From Arthrobacter sp. (GTDB taxonomy: Bacteria; Actinomycetota; Actinomycetes; Actinomycetales; Micrococcaceae): 35,343 nt of DNA. Location: NCBI GenBank assembly GCA_031178585.1, contig JAPSIT010000011.1, positions 1-35,343 of the forward strand, written 5' to 3'. Every line of letters begins with the position of its first letter. The first letter of the stretch is position 1. Position numbers and translations under genes: made by a program. Under the pieces are notes generated by a model. It was not told the DNA's origin and did not search any database. It saw only the letters and a program-made list of their open reading frames with translations. This document shows, piece by piece, positions 1 to 10,041 of this stretch.

Positions 1-269
1 CCGGCCTGCCTGACGGCGCCCGCCAGGCGGGCGGGCAGCCGCAGCAGGTCGGTGGAGGGACGGCGCGGGAACGGGACGCGGTCAATCGTGGCGAGTTCCA
101 GTCCGGCCGCGGGAACCAGCCGGGTTTCCATGCCCGAGGACGTTCCTACTGCAAGCAGCCGGGCGTCTGGGCGGGCTTCGCGGATGGCCGAAGCAATAGC
201 GAGCAGCGGGTTGATATGGCCCGCTGTTCCACCGCCGGCGAGGACCACGGACAAGGTGTCGGATTTCAT
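1..269 (-). CDS. murG: MurG, lipid II-forming GlcNAc transferase (N-terminal part, cut by window edge)
   Basis: This is the last visible gene of the dcw operon. MurG adds GlcNAc to lipid I at the inner face of the membrane to make lipid II. Reading leftwards from the ATG at 269, the protein begins [20 protein letters not shown], and the glycine-rich [10 protein letters not shown] loop near residue 12 is the MurG N-terminal signature. About 89 codons are visible and the gene runs off the left edge. The start lies 10 nt after the ftsW stop, with no strong ribosome binding site, so translation is probably coupled to ftsW. Confidence 0.95.
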   Translation of the reverse strand, partial: MKSDTLSVVLAGGGTAGHINPLLAIASAIREARPDARLLAVGTSSGMETRLVPAAGLELATIDRVPFPRRPSTDLLRLPARLAGAVRQA

Positions 270-279
270 CAGGTGATGT

Positions 280-1575
280 TTACGCTTTCGTACGGGGTGT
301 CTTGCGTCCGCGCTTTCTAAGCGGCGGCAACAGTTTCCGGGGCCGAAGGCTGGGAGCCATCTGTTCCCGGGCCAGTGACAACACTACGCCGATTGCGCAA
401 AGGGACATGAGCAGGGCTGACCCGCCGTAGGAGATGAAGGGCAGCGGAACGCCGATCACCGGAACGAGGCCGGTGACCACCGCCATGTTGACCGTGGCCT
501 GGCCCAGCAGCCAGACCATGATGGTGCCGGCAAGGACACGGTGGAAGAGATCCTCCTGCGCTACCACCACGCGGTAAATCGCGGCGCCGAGGATCGCGAA
601 GAGAATGAGGACGACGACGGTCCCCACCAGTCCGAGCTCCTCACCGATGATGGCGAAGATGAAGTCGTTGTGGGCTTCCGGGATCCAGCTGTACTTTTGC
701 CGGCTCTGGCCGAGCCCGACGCCGAACCAGCCGCCCGAGGCGAGTCCATACAGGCCGTTTGTGGACTGGTAGTTGGCATCCGTTCCGTCACCGCAGCTTT
801 GGCCTGTCCACCACGAGGTGATGCGGCACATGCGGTTGGAGCTGGTCATGGCCATGAACGCCGTCCCTATGACCGCAGCTACGGCGGCGAAGCCAAAGAG
901 GTAGAGGCGCACACCGGCGAAGAACAGCGCGGCCGCCATGATCATCATGATGATCATGCCGGTACCGAGGTCGTTGCCGGCGAGGACGAGTCCGATGACG
1001 CCCAGGGCCACCGGCACCACAGGAATCACCGCATGCTGCCACCGGTGGATCAGCTTGGACTTCTTGGCAAGCACCGTGGCCATCCAGAGTGCCAGGGCGA
1101 GTTTGGCAGCTTCGGATGGCTGCAGGGTGAAGAACCCGCCGACTTCGATCCAGTTTTTGTTGCCGTTCACGCTGGTGCCGATCAGCAGCACCAGGCCCAG
1201 CAGGCCGTAGGAGACGATGATGCCCAGCCAGGCCAGCCGTTTGAGCCACACCACATTGATCCGGGACAGCATGAACATCAAGAAGATGCCGATCCCCGCA
1301 AACAGCCCCTGCTTGAGGGCCGCCGAGTAGGGGGACTCCCCGGCGGCAATGGCCTCGACGCTTGAGGCGGACAGCACCATCATGATCCCGATGGCCGTCA
1401 GGGCGAGCGTCGTACCCAGAATCAGGTAGTAGGTGGAGCCGTTACGGGACTTGCCGTTCCCCTCAAGGGCCGACCAGAAGCGGCGGTATCCGCGCAGCAG
1501 CTTCCCAGGAAGTGGCCGCTGCAGCACGGTGCTTCCCGTCGGCCGCTTCACGGGCCGTGTGGGCGTGCTGACCAT
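280..1575 (-). CDS. ftsW: FtsW, SEDS-family septal peptidoglycan glycosyltransferase
   Basis: FtsW is a polytopic membrane protein that polymerises lipid II at the septum together with the FtsI-type transpeptidase. The 431-residue product has a basic N-terminus (about residues 1-45) followed by roughly ten hydrophobic segments. Family blocks are visible: an [19 protein letters not shown] stretch, the loop with [17 protein letters not shown] (its Asp is in the region of the SEDS catalytic residue), and [14 protein letters not shown] near the C-terminus. It starts 2 nt after the murD stop. It sits beside murD and murG in a dcw cluster, which favours FtsW over the elongation paralogue RodA. Confidence 0.96.
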   Translation of the reverse strand: MVSTPTRPVKRPTGSTVLQRPLPGKLLRGYRRFWSALEGNGKSRNGSTYYLILGTTLALTAIGIMMVLSASSVEAIAAGESPYSAALKQGLFAGIGIFLMFMLSRINVVWLKRLAWLGIIVSYGLLGLVLLIGTSVNGNKNWIEVGGFFTLQPSEAAKLALALWMATVLAKKSKLIHRWQHAVIPVVPVALGVIGLVLAGNDLGTGMIIMMIMAAALFFAGVRLYLFGFAAVAAVIGTAFMAMTSSNRMCRITSWWTGQSCGDGTDANYQSTNGLYGLASGGWFGVGLGQSRQKYSWIPEAHNDFIFAIIGEELGLVGTVVVLILFAILGAAIYRVVVAQEDLFHRVLAGTIMVWLLGQATVNMAVVTGLVPVIGVPLPFISYGGSALLMSLCAIGVVLSLAREQMAPSLRPRKLLPPLRKRGRKTPRTKA

Positions 1576-1577
1576 TC

Positions 1578-3152
1578 CTACTCCTTGCCGGTCTGAGCCT
1601 GCCCTTCCACGAGCCCCCGGACTGCTTCGATGAAGGCGTCGCCACGGTGAGCGTAGGAAGAGAACTGATCCATGGAGGCAGCCGCAGGCGCCATGAGCAC
1701 TGTGTCACCGGAGGTGGCAAGCTGTGCTGCTGATGCGACGGCCCGCGCCATGACGGCTTCGCCGGACTCGGAGGAGGACGGCGCGCCGTCCTGACCGGTT
1801 CCGGCGGACTGCACCTTTTCAGTGTCGCCCGTGGCGGGCCGGATGACCGGTACATCCGGAGCGTGTCGCCCCAGTGCCTCTTCGAGGGATGACGTGTCCT
1901 TGCCGATGAGCACCACGGCCTTGAGCCGGCCGGCGTGCTGGCTCACGATCTCGTCGTAGGTGACTCCCTTGGAGAGGCCGCCGGCAATCCAGATAACAGG
2001 ATCAAATGCCGACAGCGAGGCCGCGGCGGCATGCGGGTTTGTGGCCTTGGAGTCGTTGATCCACAGCACGTCGTGCTGCTTGGCAACGGGCTGGATGCGG
2101 TGGCTGCCGGGAATGTAGTTCCGCAGCCCCTGGCGGACATGCTCGGGGCTGATCCCGTAGGCCCTCACCAGCCCGGCTGCGGCCAGTGCGTTGGCGACCA
2201 TGTGGCGGGGAGCCACCGGGCCAAGGTCAGACATCGAGGCAAGCTCCGCTGCGCTGTCCTTGCGCTCGGCAATGAAGGCCCTGTCTACCAGCACGCCCTC
2301 GACGACGCCCAGCATGCTGATCGCGGGCGTGACGGTGGTAAAACCGATGGCCCGGCAGCCCTCCACAACGTCGGCGTCCTCCACCATCCGTTCGGTTTCG
2401 ATCTGCTCGGCGTTGTAAAGGCAGGCCTTCTGGGTGTGTTCGTAGATCTTGGCTTTGTCCGCCAGGTAGGAGTTGTACGACCCGTGCCAGTCAACATGAT
2501 CCTCGGCGACGTTGAGGACCACACTCGCGATGGCCGAGACGGACTCGGACCAGTGCAGCTGAAAGCTGGACAGCTCCACCGCGAATACGTCGTAGTCGAC
2601 GGGGTCCCGGAGCGCGTCCAGAATCGGGGTGCCCACGTTGCCGACGGCGATCGCCTTCAGGCCCGCGGCCTTCAGCATCGACTCGGTCAGGCCTACCGTG
2701 GTGGTCTTTCCGTTGGTTCCGGTGATAGTCAGCCAGTCTGCCGTCTTGCGCCCTTCCCGGACTCGCACCCGCCAGGCCAGTTCGACGTCGCCCCACACCG
2801 GAATGTGGGCCCGTGCAGCAGCGGCGAGCAACGCCTGGTCGGGCCGCCAGCCGGGTGAGGTCACCACCAGTTCCGGTTTCAGGCCATCGATCTTGGGGAG
2901 GGACTTCACGGCGTCCTCGCCAAGCTGGACGTCGGCAGCCCCGACGATCTTCAAGGTGTCCGCCTTGGCGCGGGCCGTCTCGGTGGTGGCGGCATCCACC
3001 ACCACCACCCGGGCACCGAGTTCGATGAGGGTGTCGGCGGCGGCGAAGCCTGAGACGCCGATGCCGGTGACCACCACGCGGAGTCCCGACCAGTCGGAGT
3101 CCCAGGTGACCAGGTCTTTGAGCCGGGCTGCCCCGGTGAGGATGTCGCTCAC
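1578..3152 (-). CDS. murD: MurD, UDP-MurNAc-L-Ala:D-Glu ligase
   Basis: MurD is the cytoplasmic ATP-dependent ligase that adds D-glutamate to UDP-MurNAc-L-Ala. It shows an N-terminal Rossmann-like block ([17 protein letters not shown]), the Mur ligase ATP loop TGTNGKTTT, and the central-domain [12 protein letters not shown] segment. I prefer the GTG at 3152 (524 aa): it forms a GTGA overlap with the mraY stop and has GGGTGG about 7 nt upstream. An ATG at 3167 would add five residues but lacks a good ribosome site. The protein is longer than typical MurD (about 450-480 aa), partly because of a Ser/Gly-rich insert near residues 445-475 ([15 protein letters not shown]). Confidence 0.96.
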   Translation of the reverse strand: MSDILTGAARLKDLVTWDSDWSGLRVVVTGIGVSGFAAADTLIELGARVVVVDAATTETARAKADTLKIVGAADVQLGEDAVKSLPKIDGLKPELVVTSPGWRPDQALLAAAARAHIPVWGDVELAWRVRVREGRKTADWLTITGTNGKTTTVGLTESMLKAAGLKAIAVGNVGTPILDALRDPVDYDVFAVELSSFQLHWSESVSAIASVVLNVAEDHVDWHGSYNSYLADKAKIYEHTQKACLYNAEQIETERMVEDADVVEGCRAIGFTTVTPAISMLGVVEGVLVDRAFIAERKDSAAELASMSDLGPVAPRHMVANALAAAGLVRAYGISPEHVRQGLRNYIPGSHRIQPVAKQHDVLWINDSKATNPHAAAASLSAFDPVIWIAGGLSKGVTYDEIVSQHAGRLKAVVLIGKDTSSLEEALGRHAPDVPVIRPATGDTEKVQSAGTGQDGAPSSSESGEAVMARAVASAAQLATSGDTVLMAPAAASMDQFSSYAHRGDAFIEAVRGLVEGQAQTGKE

Positions 3153-4258
3153 AGCAGAACCACCCATTCCGCATAGAAGATTCCGAGGCCCGCAGCGACG
3201 AACAGGCCGCCCAGGATCCAGAACCTGACGACGACTGTGACTTCGGCCCAGCCCTTAAGTTCGAAGTGATGTTGGAGCGGAGCCATCTTGAAGAAGCGTT
3301 TGCCCTTGGTGACCTTGAAGTAGCCCACTTGGATGATCACCGACAGAGTGATGAGCACGAACAGACCGCCGATGAAGGCGAGCAGCAGTTCAGTGCGGGA
3401 AAGGATGGCGAACCCGGCGATGGCACCCCCGATGGCCAAAGACCCGGTGTCGCCCATGAAGATTTTGGCCGGTGAGGTGTTCCACCAGAGGAAGCCCACC
3501 AAGGCAGCGCTCATGATGGCGGCGAGGAGCGCAAGGTCCAGCGGGTCCCGCACCGAGTAGCAGCCGCTGCCGGCTTGGCGGGGAGAACCGCAGGCCTGGT
3601 TGCTCTGCCATATGCCCATCAGCGTATATGCGCCGAAGACCATCACTGAGGCCCCTGCCGCCAGCCCGTCGAGGCCGTCCGTTAGGTTGACGCCGTTGGT
3701 GGCCGCAGTGACGATCAGGTTTGACCAGAGGACGAACAGGATGGCTCCGAGCACGGTTCCGCCGAAGGCAAGGTCCAGCCAGGGAATGTCGCGCACCAGG
3801 GAGATCTTGGTGGACGCCGGCGTCAGGCCGTCGGAGTCCGGGAAGTAGAGGGCCATGACGGCGAAGATGATGCCCACCGCGCCCTGCAGGATCAGCTTGG
3901 CCTTGGCGTTCAGGCCGAGGCTGCGCTGCCGGGAGATCTTGATGAAGTCATCCAGGAAACCCACCAATCCCATTCCCACCATCAGGAAGAGCAGGAGCAG
4001 TGCTGACACCGACGGACCGGCAGACAGCGGGTTCATCATCCACATGATGAGGTGCGTCAGGCCGTAGCTGAGGAGGACGGCAGTCACAACCACTGTTCCG
4101 CCCATGGTCGGGGTGCCGCGCTTTGTGTGGTGGGACGTCGGCCCGTCATCACGGATGAACTGGCCATAGCTCTTGTGGACCAGCAGACGGATGAACAGCG
4201 GTGTACCCACCAATGCCATCAGCAGGGCCAGGCCAGCGCCGATCAGCAGTGCAATCAC
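3149..4258 (-). CDS. mraY: MraY, phospho-MurNAc-pentapeptide transferase
   Basis: MraY is an integral membrane enzyme that moves phospho-MurNAc-pentapeptide from UDP onto undecaprenyl phosphate, giving lipid I. The 369-residue product has about ten membrane segments and the family motifs: GTPTMGG near residue 50, the FLDDFIKI Asp pair, [10 protein letters not shown], and [12 protein letters not shown]. The C-terminal loop contains [12 protein letters not shown], the conserved His motif. The ATG overlaps the murF stop by 4 nt (ATGA), and the 3' end overlaps murD in the same way, so the three are translationally coupled. Confidence 0.97.
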   Translation of the reverse strand: MIALLIGAGLALLMALVGTPLFIRLLVHKSYGQFIRDDGPTSHHTKRGTPTMGGTVVVTAVLLSYGLTHLIMWMMNPLSAGPSVSALLLLFLMVGMGLVGFLDDFIKISRQRSLGLNAKAKLILQGAVGIIFAVMALYFPDSDGLTPASTKISLVRDIPWLDLAFGGTVLGAILFVLWSNLIVTAATNGVNLTDGLDGLAAGASVMVFGAYTLMGIWQSNQACGSPRQAGSGCYSVRDPLDLALLAAIMSAALVGFLWWNTSPAKIFMGDTGSLAIGGAIAGFAILSRTELLLAFIGGLFVLITLSVIIQVGYFKVTKGKRFFKMAPLQHHFELKGWAEVTVVVRFWILGGLFVAAGLGIFYAEWVVLL

Positions 4259-5724
4259 AGCAGCTCGCTCCCTTCATTGGCGGTTGCGGGGGTTTTCGGG
4301 GGTAATGCTATCCGATCGCCCAAATGGCGCAGTCCCACGCTGTTGGAGGACTTGAACAGCACCAGGTCACCTGGCTCCAGCTGCGCTTCCAGGATTTCGA
4401 ACGCCTCATCGGCCGTCTCGGCGAAGATGCATTCCTCGCCCCACGACCCTTCCTGGATGGCGGAGACGTAGAGCGGCCGCGCTTCACGCCCCACCACGAG
4501 CAGGCGTGAGATGTTCAGGCGCACCACTTGCGTGCCGACGGCGGTGTGCTCCCGGATGGACTCGTCGCCCAGCTCGAGCATGGCTCCGAGCACTGCCCAG
4601 GTACGTCGGCCACGGCCGAGGTCAGCGAGTGTCCGCAGCGCCGCCCGCATCGATTCCGGGTTCGCGTTGTAGGCGTCGTTGATGATGGTCACGCCGTCCG
4701 GACGCTCAGTGCGTTCCATCCGCCAGCGGCTGGCGGCGGTCTGTGAGCTGAGCGATCCTGCGATGCGTTCGGCGGGGACGCCGGCGGCATGGGCCGCGGC
4801 AGCGGCTGCGAGCAGGTTGGCAACGTGGTGTTCACCGATGAGCCTGCTTGCGACATGGATTGGCTCTTCCCCGGGCAGCCCGAGGTCGAATTCCGGGTGC
4901 CCTGCTGCGTTCGTGTCCAGTTGCAGTGCCCGGACGACGGGACCTGCAGCGGCGGCGTTCAGGGAAGAAAAACCGAGGACAGCGGCCGTGGTGCGGGAGG
5001 CCATGGCAGCTACCCGGGGATCATCCAGGTTCAGGACAGCGGTGCCGTCCGCGGGCAGCGCTTCCACCAGCTCGCCCTTGGCGACGGCGATGTTGTCCAC
5101 TCCCCCGAACTCGCCCGCATGCGCCGTGCCCACGCCCAGGACCACGCCGATTTCCGGGCGGACCATGGTGCACAGGTAGCTGATGTGGCCAATCCCGGTG
5201 GCGCCCATCTCGATGACGAGGTATCGGGTATCGAACCCCGCCTGGAAGACCGTGAGCGGGACACCGACCTCGCCGTTGTAGGACCCCTGCGGCGCAACCG
5301 TGTTGGCTTCCCCGGAAAGGATGCCGGCCAGGAGGTCCTTGGTGGTGGTCTTGCCGGCAGAGCCGGTGATGCCGATCACCGTGAAGTGTACACCCTCCGC
5401 CTGCCTCCGTTCCCTGATCCGCCGGACCATTTCGGCTGCCAGCGCGCCCATGGCCAGGACAGCATCCTCGACCACCACGGCGGGGTAGCTCGTGCCGGTG
5501 GGGTCGGCAACCTCGCGCTCCGTGAGGGCCAGGATGGCGCCGCGGCTGAAGGCAGCCTCCACAAACGCGTGCCCGTCAGCGTTCTCGCCCGGTTTGGCGA
5601 CGTAGAGAGAACCACTGATGGCTTCCCTGGAGTCCGTTACCACTGAGCCGGGAGTGAGATCGGGGTCGGCGAGGAGGCGGCCGCTGGTAATGTCGGCGAT
5701 TTCCGCCGCAGTAAATGCAATCAT
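4255..5724 (-). CDS. murF: MurF, UDP-MurNAc-tripeptide:D-Ala-D-Ala ligase
   Basis: MurF is the last cytoplasmic Mur ligase and adds D-Ala-D-Ala to the UDP-MurNAc-tripeptide. The 489-residue protein has the ATP-binding loop [16 protein letters not shown], the [10 protein letters not shown] segment, and the C-terminal [11 protein letters not shown] block characteristic of MurF. The start ATG lies 6 nt after the murE stop, so its ribosome site falls within the end of murE. It overlaps mraY by 4 nt. Confidence 0.97.
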   Translation of the reverse strand: MIAFTAAEIADITSGRLLADPDLTPGSVVTDSREAISGSLYVAKPGENADGHAFVEAAFSRGAILALTEREVADPTGTSYPAVVVEDAVLAMGALAAEMVRRIRERRQAEGVHFTVIGITGSAGKTTTKDLLAGILSGEANTVAPQGSYNGEVGVPLTVFQAGFDTRYLVIEMGATGIGHISYLCTMVRPEIGVVLGVGTAHAGEFGGVDNIAVAKGELVEALPADGTAVLNLDDPRVAAMASRTTAAVLGFSSLNAAAAGPVVRALQLDTNAAGHPEFDLGLPGEEPIHVASRLIGEHHVANLLAAAAAAHAAGVPAERIAGSLSSQTAASRWRMERTERPDGVTIINDAYNANPESMRAALRTLADLGRGRRTWAVLGAMLELGDESIREHTAVGTQVVRLNISRLLVVGREARPLYVSAIQEGSWGEECIFAETADEAFEILEAQLEPGDLVLFKSSNSVGLRHLGDRIALPPKTPATANEGSELL

Positions 5725-5730
5725 GTCGGT

Positions 5731-7407
5731 CTAGGACTCTATCCGGTCATCTTCAAGAACGGTGAATCCCCGTGCCGTCAAGGCGTTCCGGAGCTCCACC
5801 CTGTCATCAAGGGCAAGGTTCACGCCCTTGACCTCCTGCCACACTTCGTGCCCCCTGCCGGCAACCAGGATGGTGTCGTTGGGCGCGGCCAGTTCCACGG
5901 CCTTCCGGATGGCCTCGTCGCGGGGGAAAACCTCCAGGATGCGGCAGTCGAGCTGCTCAGCCTCCTTGGCGTCGGTTGCGCCAACGAGCACGTCGGCCCG
6001 GATGGCGGCGGCGTCCTCGTCGTGCGGATCGTCGTCGCTGACGATCACCACATCGGACAGGCGGGCCGCGATGGCTCCCATAGCGGGCCGCTTTCCCTGG
6101 TCACGCTGGCCGGTGGCGCCGAACACCACAATCACCTTGGACGAGGGGTCAGCTGAACGTACGGCTTCCAGCGCCCGGGACAGGGCATCCGGGTTATGCG
6201 CAAAGTCGACCACCGCCGCAGGCTCGGTGGAGACAAGCTGCATCCTGCCCGGCACGGCGACCGTGAAGGGGTCACTGGCATCAAGGGCAGTCTGCACCTC
6301 AGCAGGCTCGGCACCGCCGGTGAGGACCATGGCAAGGGCGAGGGCCGCGTTGGAGACGTTGAAGCTGCCGGGGAGACCGGTGTGCACCCGGAGCTCCACA
6401 CCGGTCCTGCCGCGCAACGTGAATTCTGTGCCGAGGCCGCGGGGCCGGGTCTCGGTGACGGTCCAGTCCGCCGCCCCGGAAGACGCCGTTTCCGCAGACG
6501 GGTCAGCGATCCCGTTCGGGGGCAGCGTTGCAAGCGTGGTGACCGGAAGCTTTGCGTCAGCGGCGAGGCGGCGGCCCCATTCGTCGTCGACCGTTACGAC
6601 GGCGGCGCGGGCGCGCTCCGCAGTGAATAGCTCCGCCTTCGTGCGGAAGTAATCCTCCATGGTGCCGTGCAGATCGAGGTGGTCCTGGGTGAGGTTGGTG
6701 AATCCGACCACGTCAAACACCACACCGTCCACCCGCCGGAAGGAAACGGCGTGCGAGGACACCTCCATGGATGCCGCATCGAGGCCGCGTTCCCGCATCA
6801 GGGCGAGCAGGGCGTGGACATCGGTGGATTCAGGTGTCGTCAGAAGGCTCGGAATAGGCTCACCGCCGGCCACAATCTCGATGGTCCCGATCAGGCCCGT
6901 TTTCTTGCCGAGGGCTTGGAGCAGCGAGTTGACGAAGTAGGTGGTGGTGGTTTTGCCGTTGGTGCCCGTGACCCCGAAAAGTGCCGGGGCGGTTCCGTCC
7001 GCTGCCTGGCTGCGGTAGATCACCGCGGCAAGACGCCCGACGACGGCCCGCGGATCGTCCACGACCAGCACCGGCACTGATACGTCCGGCGCCAGGGCAA
7101 GGATGCTGGCGCCGGCGTCGTCCGTCAGTACGGCGACCGCTCCGGAATCAATGGCCGCGGCGGCGAAATCGGCCCCATGGCGGACAGACCCCGGGAGCGC
7201 CACATAGAGATCGCCGTGCTGCACCGCCCGGGAATTGAGGGAGATCCCTGTCACCGGGACGGCTGCCGAGGCTCCTGCGACGGTGATGCCGAGTTCCCGG
7301 CCAAGGGCCCCCAGTTCAACTGCGGCGACGGCGGAGGGCCGGAACGCACTGCGGTTGGCCTGCCCTTGCTGGGCGTCGGCAGTGCCAGGGGCATTGAGTT
7401 CTGACAA
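5731..7407 (-). CDS. murE: MurE, UDP-MurNAc-L-Ala-D-Glu ligase (probably L-lysine adding)
   Basis: MurE adds the third stem-peptide residue. With the TTG start at 7407 (558 aa) the protein shows the ATP loop [14 protein letters not shown] (GTNGKT near 148-153), EVSSHAV, TNLTQDHLDLHGTMEDY and DFAHNPDAL. The specificity loop reads DDPHDE (about 459-464), where DAP-adding enzymes have DNPR; the missing Arg points to L-Lys, as in Arthrobacter walls. I chose TTG because GGAG lies six bases upstream. The longer in-frame GTG at 7443 has no ribosome site and would put the hairpin at 7415-7440 inside the coding region. Confidence 0.93.
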   Translation of the reverse strand: MSELNAPGTADAQQGQANRSAFRPSAVAAVELGALGRELGITVAGASAAVPVTGISLNSRAVQHGDLYVALPGSVRHGADFAAAAIDSGAVAVLTDDAGASILALAPDVSVPVLVVDDPRAVVGRLAAVIYRSQAADGTAPALFGVTGTNGKTTTTYFVNSLLQALGKKTGLIGTIEIVAGGEPIPSLLTTPESTDVHALLALMRERGLDAASMEVSSHAVSFRRVDGVVFDVVGFTNLTQDHLDLHGTMEDYFRTKAELFTAERARAAVVTVDDEWGRRLAADAKLPVTTLATLPPNGIADPSAETASSGAADWTVTETRPRGLGTEFTLRGRTGVELRVHTGLPGSFNVSNAALALAMVLTGGAEPAEVQTALDASDPFTVAVPGRMQLVSTEPAAVVDFAHNPDALSRALEAVRSADPSSKVIVVFGATGQRDQGKRPAMGAIAARLSDVVIVSDDDPHDEDAAAIRADVLVGATDAKEAEQLDCRILEVFPRDEAIRKAVELAAPNDTILVAGRGHEVWQEVKGVNLALDDRVELRNALTARGFTVLEDDRIES

Positions 7408-7414
7408 GGGAATC

Positions 7415-7440
7415 TCCGTTGGTACTAGTGGACCAACGGA
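7415..7440 (-). promoter_or_regulatory. Hairpin just upstream of the murE start
   Basis: A perfect 9-bp inverted repeat, TCCGTTGGT and ACCAACGGA, is separated by 8 nt. On the minus strand it ends next to the GGAG that would serve the TTG start of murE. It lies in the 83-nt gap between the ftsI stop and that start, unusual in an otherwise tightly packed operon. It could tune murE translation or stabilise a processed 3' part of the message. The structure is visible; the role is inferred. If murE instead starts at 7443, the repeat is coding. Confidence 0.45.
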
Positions 7441-7490
7441 CACGGCAGAACGAAGCGTTCGGGCGTACCGCGGTCTTGAAAGCGGGTTTA

Positions 7491-9344
7491 CTACTTGGCG
7501 AACTGCGGCAGCCTGACCGGTTGGCCCTTGGACGGCGGAACGTTGTACGTCCGCAATGCCTGACTCATGACTGAACGGAATATGGGACCGTTCGTGATGC
7601 CGTAAATGGAACCTTTGGGCCGCTGCAGGACCACCTCAACAATAAACCGCGGATCGTCCATCGGCGCCATTCCCACCATCGATGCCGTGTAGCCGCAGAA
7701 GCCGGCAGTGCCGTCGTCGCAGGGCGACTGCGACGTTCCGGTCTTCGCACCAACGCGGTAACCGTCGATCGCCGCTTCCTTGATCTGGCCCTCTGTAACG
7801 GCACTTTCAAGGATGTCCCGTACCTGCTTGGCGGTCTCCTTGGAGACGACCGTCCGGGCAGGTTTTGCCGGGATTTTCTCTTCCGTTCCGTCAGGGTTGA
7901 TGTAGCTGTCAATGAGTCTCGGCTGGAGCATCACTCCGCCGTTCGCGATGGTCTGGTAGGCGCGGACTGTCTGCAGCGTCGACTGCGACACGCCCTGGCC
8001 GAAGAGCACGGTGTACTGCTGGCGGCCGTCCCACTGGTCCGGCGGCGTCAGGATTCCCTTGGCCTCCGCGGGCAGGCCAATCTCCGGGGCCTCGCCGATC
8101 CCGAACTTCCGCAGCCAGTCGTAGCGCTGTTGCTTCGTCAGCCGCTCGCCGGCCATGACGGTTCCGGTGTTCATGGACCAGCCGAGTATTCCGGCCAGGG
8201 TGCGCTTCTCGGTGCCGTGGTTGAAGGAGTCGTCAAACTGCTGCCCGTCGACAACATAGGACGGCGGTATGACGAAGGTGTCCAGCGGTTTCGCTTTGCC
8301 TTCTTCGATCACCGCCGCAGCCGTGATCATCTTTTCAACCGAACCGGGCTCGTACGCGGCGGTGACAGCGCGGACTCCGCGGTCCTTTGCGGCCACCTTG
8401 CCGGGATCGTTGGGGTCCGGGGCGTTGGTGTCTGCCATGGCAAGGATGTCCCCGGTCTTAGCATCGGAAACGATGATGGTGCCCCATTCGGCGCTCAGCT
8501 TGTCCGTCTGGCTCTGGATGGCCTGCTGTGCAAAGTACTGCAGGTCGGAGTTGAGGGTGAGTTTGACGTCCTTGCCGTCCTGGGCCGGGGTCAGCTCGTC
8601 CACGCCCACCGGAATACGGAGGCCGTCGGCGCCGATTTCGAAAACGCGCTTGCCGTCGGCACCCCGGAGGATGGCATCCTGTGTCTGCTCCAGGCCGGCC
8701 AGGCCCTTGTCCCCGTTCTCCAGGAAACCCACGATGCCGCCGGCCACAGAACCGTTCGGGTAAACGCGCTTGCTGGTTCCCTCGGAGAAAACGCCCGGGA
8801 TCTGCAGCTTGGACACCCGGTCTTCAACGTCGGGTTTGAGGTCCTTGGCGACGATGTAGTACGTCTTGGTCCCGGTCAGGGAGTCGTGGACATCCTCCAC
8901 TTTCATCCCCAGGACCGCGGCCAGTTCCGAAATGCCCTGGTCACGGGAAACCGTCACCAATTCCTCTTCACCGTTCACCGTTTCGAGCCGTTTGAAGGAC
9001 TCCGTTTTAGTGTTGACGGCCTGGTCCACGGTGATGTTGTAGCGGATCACGCTGTTGGCGAGGACGGTGCCGTTGGCGTCAATGATGCTGCCGCGTTCGG
9101 CGGGCAGCACGGTTGGCCGCAGCCGGTTACTCAGGGCTGCTTCTGCCATGCCCCCGACGTCCAGGCCCTGGACCAGGAAGAGCTTTCCGCCCACCACCAG
9201 CAGCAGGGCCAGCATGATGCTCAGCCCCAGTCGCAGCCGCTTCGTGGCGTTGGCGGCTTTCTTCGGGGGGCCGGCTTTTTTTGGCGCGCCGGCTTTTTTT
9301 GGCGGGCCGGGGACCCTCTGCCTGGTTGCCTTGCCTTGCGCCAC
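7491..9344 (-). CDS. ftsI: FtsI/PbpB, division-specific penicillin-binding transpeptidase (class B PBP)
   Basis: This is the septal cross-linking enzyme, partner of FtsW. From a GTG at 9344 (617 aa) it has a very basic cytoplasmic tail with PKKAGA/PKKAGP repeats (about 12-32), one membrane anchor near 40-60, a PBP dimerisation domain (RPTVLPAERGSIIDANG), and the transpeptidase domain. The catalytic triplet is complete: SVEK (Ser about 335), SMN (about 390) and KTGTSQ (about 534). There is no C-terminal PASTA domain. A TTG at 9350 is also in frame; GTG was chosen because GGGA sits at normal spacing. Its start is 55 nt downstream of the ftsL stop. Confidence 0.95.
   Translation of the reverse strand: MAQGKATRQRVPGPPKKAGAPKKAGPPKKAANATKRLRLGLSIMLALLLVVGGKLFLVQGLDVGGMAEAALSNRLRPTVLPAERGSIIDANGTVLANSVIRYNITVDQAVNTKTESFKRLETVNGEEELVTVSRDQGISELAAVLGMKVEDVHDSLTGTKTYYIVAKDLKPDVEDRVSKLQIPGVFSEGTSKRVYPNGSVAGGIVGFLENGDKGLAGLEQTQDAILRGADGKRVFEIGADGLRIPVGVDELTPAQDGKDVKLTLNSDLQYFAQQAIQSQTDKLSAEWGTIIVSDAKTGDILAMADTNAPDPNDPGKVAAKDRGVRAVTAAYEPGSVEKMITAAAVIEEGKAKPLDTFVIPPSYVVDGQQFDDSFNHGTEKRTLAGILGWSMNTGTVMAGERLTKQQRYDWLRKFGIGEAPEIGLPAEAKGILTPPDQWDGRQQYTVLFGQGVSQSTLQTVRAYQTIANGGVMLQPRLIDSYINPDGTEEKIPAKPARTVVSKETAKQVRDILESAVTEGQIKEAAIDGYRVGAKTGTSQSPCDDGTAGFCGYTASMVGMAPMDDPRFIVEVVLQRPKGSIYGITNGPIFRSVMSQALRTYNVPPSKGQPVRLPQFAK
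9271..9310 (-). repeat. Tandem 18-nt repeat with two 7-nt A/T runs inside ftsI
   Basis: Two copies of an 18-nt unit occur at 9271-9288 and 9289-9306, followed by the start of a third. They differ at one base near their ends. Each contains a run of seven T on the plus strand (A7 in the coding sense), and they encode the PKKAGA/PKKAGP repeats of the FtsI cytoplasmic tail. A degenerate copy lies just 5' at about 9253-9270. Such runs are prone to polymerase slippage and copy-number change. Confidence 0.8.
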
Positions 9345-9399
9345 GATCAATCCCTAACTGCTTGCCTGCCCCGGCCGCTGGCCGCGTGCGTACTCCCTG

Positions 9400-10041
9400 T
9401 TACTGCCCCGGTACCTTTTGGGCCGGCGCAGGGATAGTGCCCCCGTTGAGGACAGGGGCCGGCTTGGCCTCGGCTGCCTTCTTCGCCGGTGCCGCCGCAG
9501 CTTCTTCCACGACGGGCTTCCGGCTTTCGAGCGGTTCGATGGTGCTCGCCGGCGGCACCACGTTGAGCTGGCCGGGAACAGCCGGGGCGGCAATGACCGC
9601 ACCGGCAGAGTCTCCCTTGGCTGCCGGTTTGGCCGAGCCGCTGACCGTCAGCGTGGACAGATCGATCTGCCCCTTGCCGGTGGAAGCAACCATTCCCAAT
9701 TCTGAGGCCTTGGCAGCCAGATTTTGGGGAGCCTGGAAGTTTTGCACCTGCTGTGTCAGATCCTGGTTCTGCTTGGTCAGCGCCGTCTGGTCGCTGCGCA
9801 GCTTAACCAGCTGGTACTGCGCGGTGGACACGGAGATGTTGAGGACGAGGACGGCTATCAGGGCTACCGCCAGCAGACCGAAGCAGAGAACCACGAAGGG
9901 CGCCCGGCGTTTCCTGGGAGCAGACCGGACCACCGACAGGGGCGTCCGGGCCTTGGGGCGGGCACCAGTAAGCCGGGGATCAACTTCGCCGGCTCGGTGG
10001 CCGGGCGCGAAGGTGAGGTTCTTGGCAGCTGCGGTGCTCAT
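9400..10041 (-). CDS. ftsL: FtsL-like septum protein, single-pass with coiled coil
   Basis: This is a bitopic membrane protein in the ftsL position between rsmH and ftsI. Of 213 residues, about 1-47 are basic and cytoplasmic, 48-71 form one membrane segment, and 72-105 are a Gln-rich heptad-like coiled coil ([20 protein letters not shown]), followed by the short conserved [11 protein letters not shown]. The remaining C-terminal half is an Ala/Pro-rich tail of low complexity. FtsL proteins are usually about 100-120 residues, so the long tail is an actinobacterial elaboration. The start overlaps the rsmH stop by 4 nt. The name rests on position and topology, because FtsL sequences diverge strongly. 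Confidence 0.85.
   Translation of the reverse strand: MSTAAAKNLTFAPGHRAGEVDPRLTGARPKARTPLSVVRSAPRKRRAPFVVLCFGLLAVALIAVLVLNISVSTAQYQLVKLRSDQTALTKQNQDLTQQVQNFQAPQNLAAKASELGMVASTGKGQIDLSTLTVSGSAKPAAKGDSAGAVIAAPAVPGQLNVVPPASTIEPLESRKPVVEEAAAAPAKKAAEAKPAPVLNGGTIPAPAQKVPGQ

Noticed and set aside
8130..9437. Open frame of 435 codons on the plus strand
   Set aside because: Antisense to ftsI; no motifs, and it crosses the ftsI-ftsL boundary without its own ribosome site.
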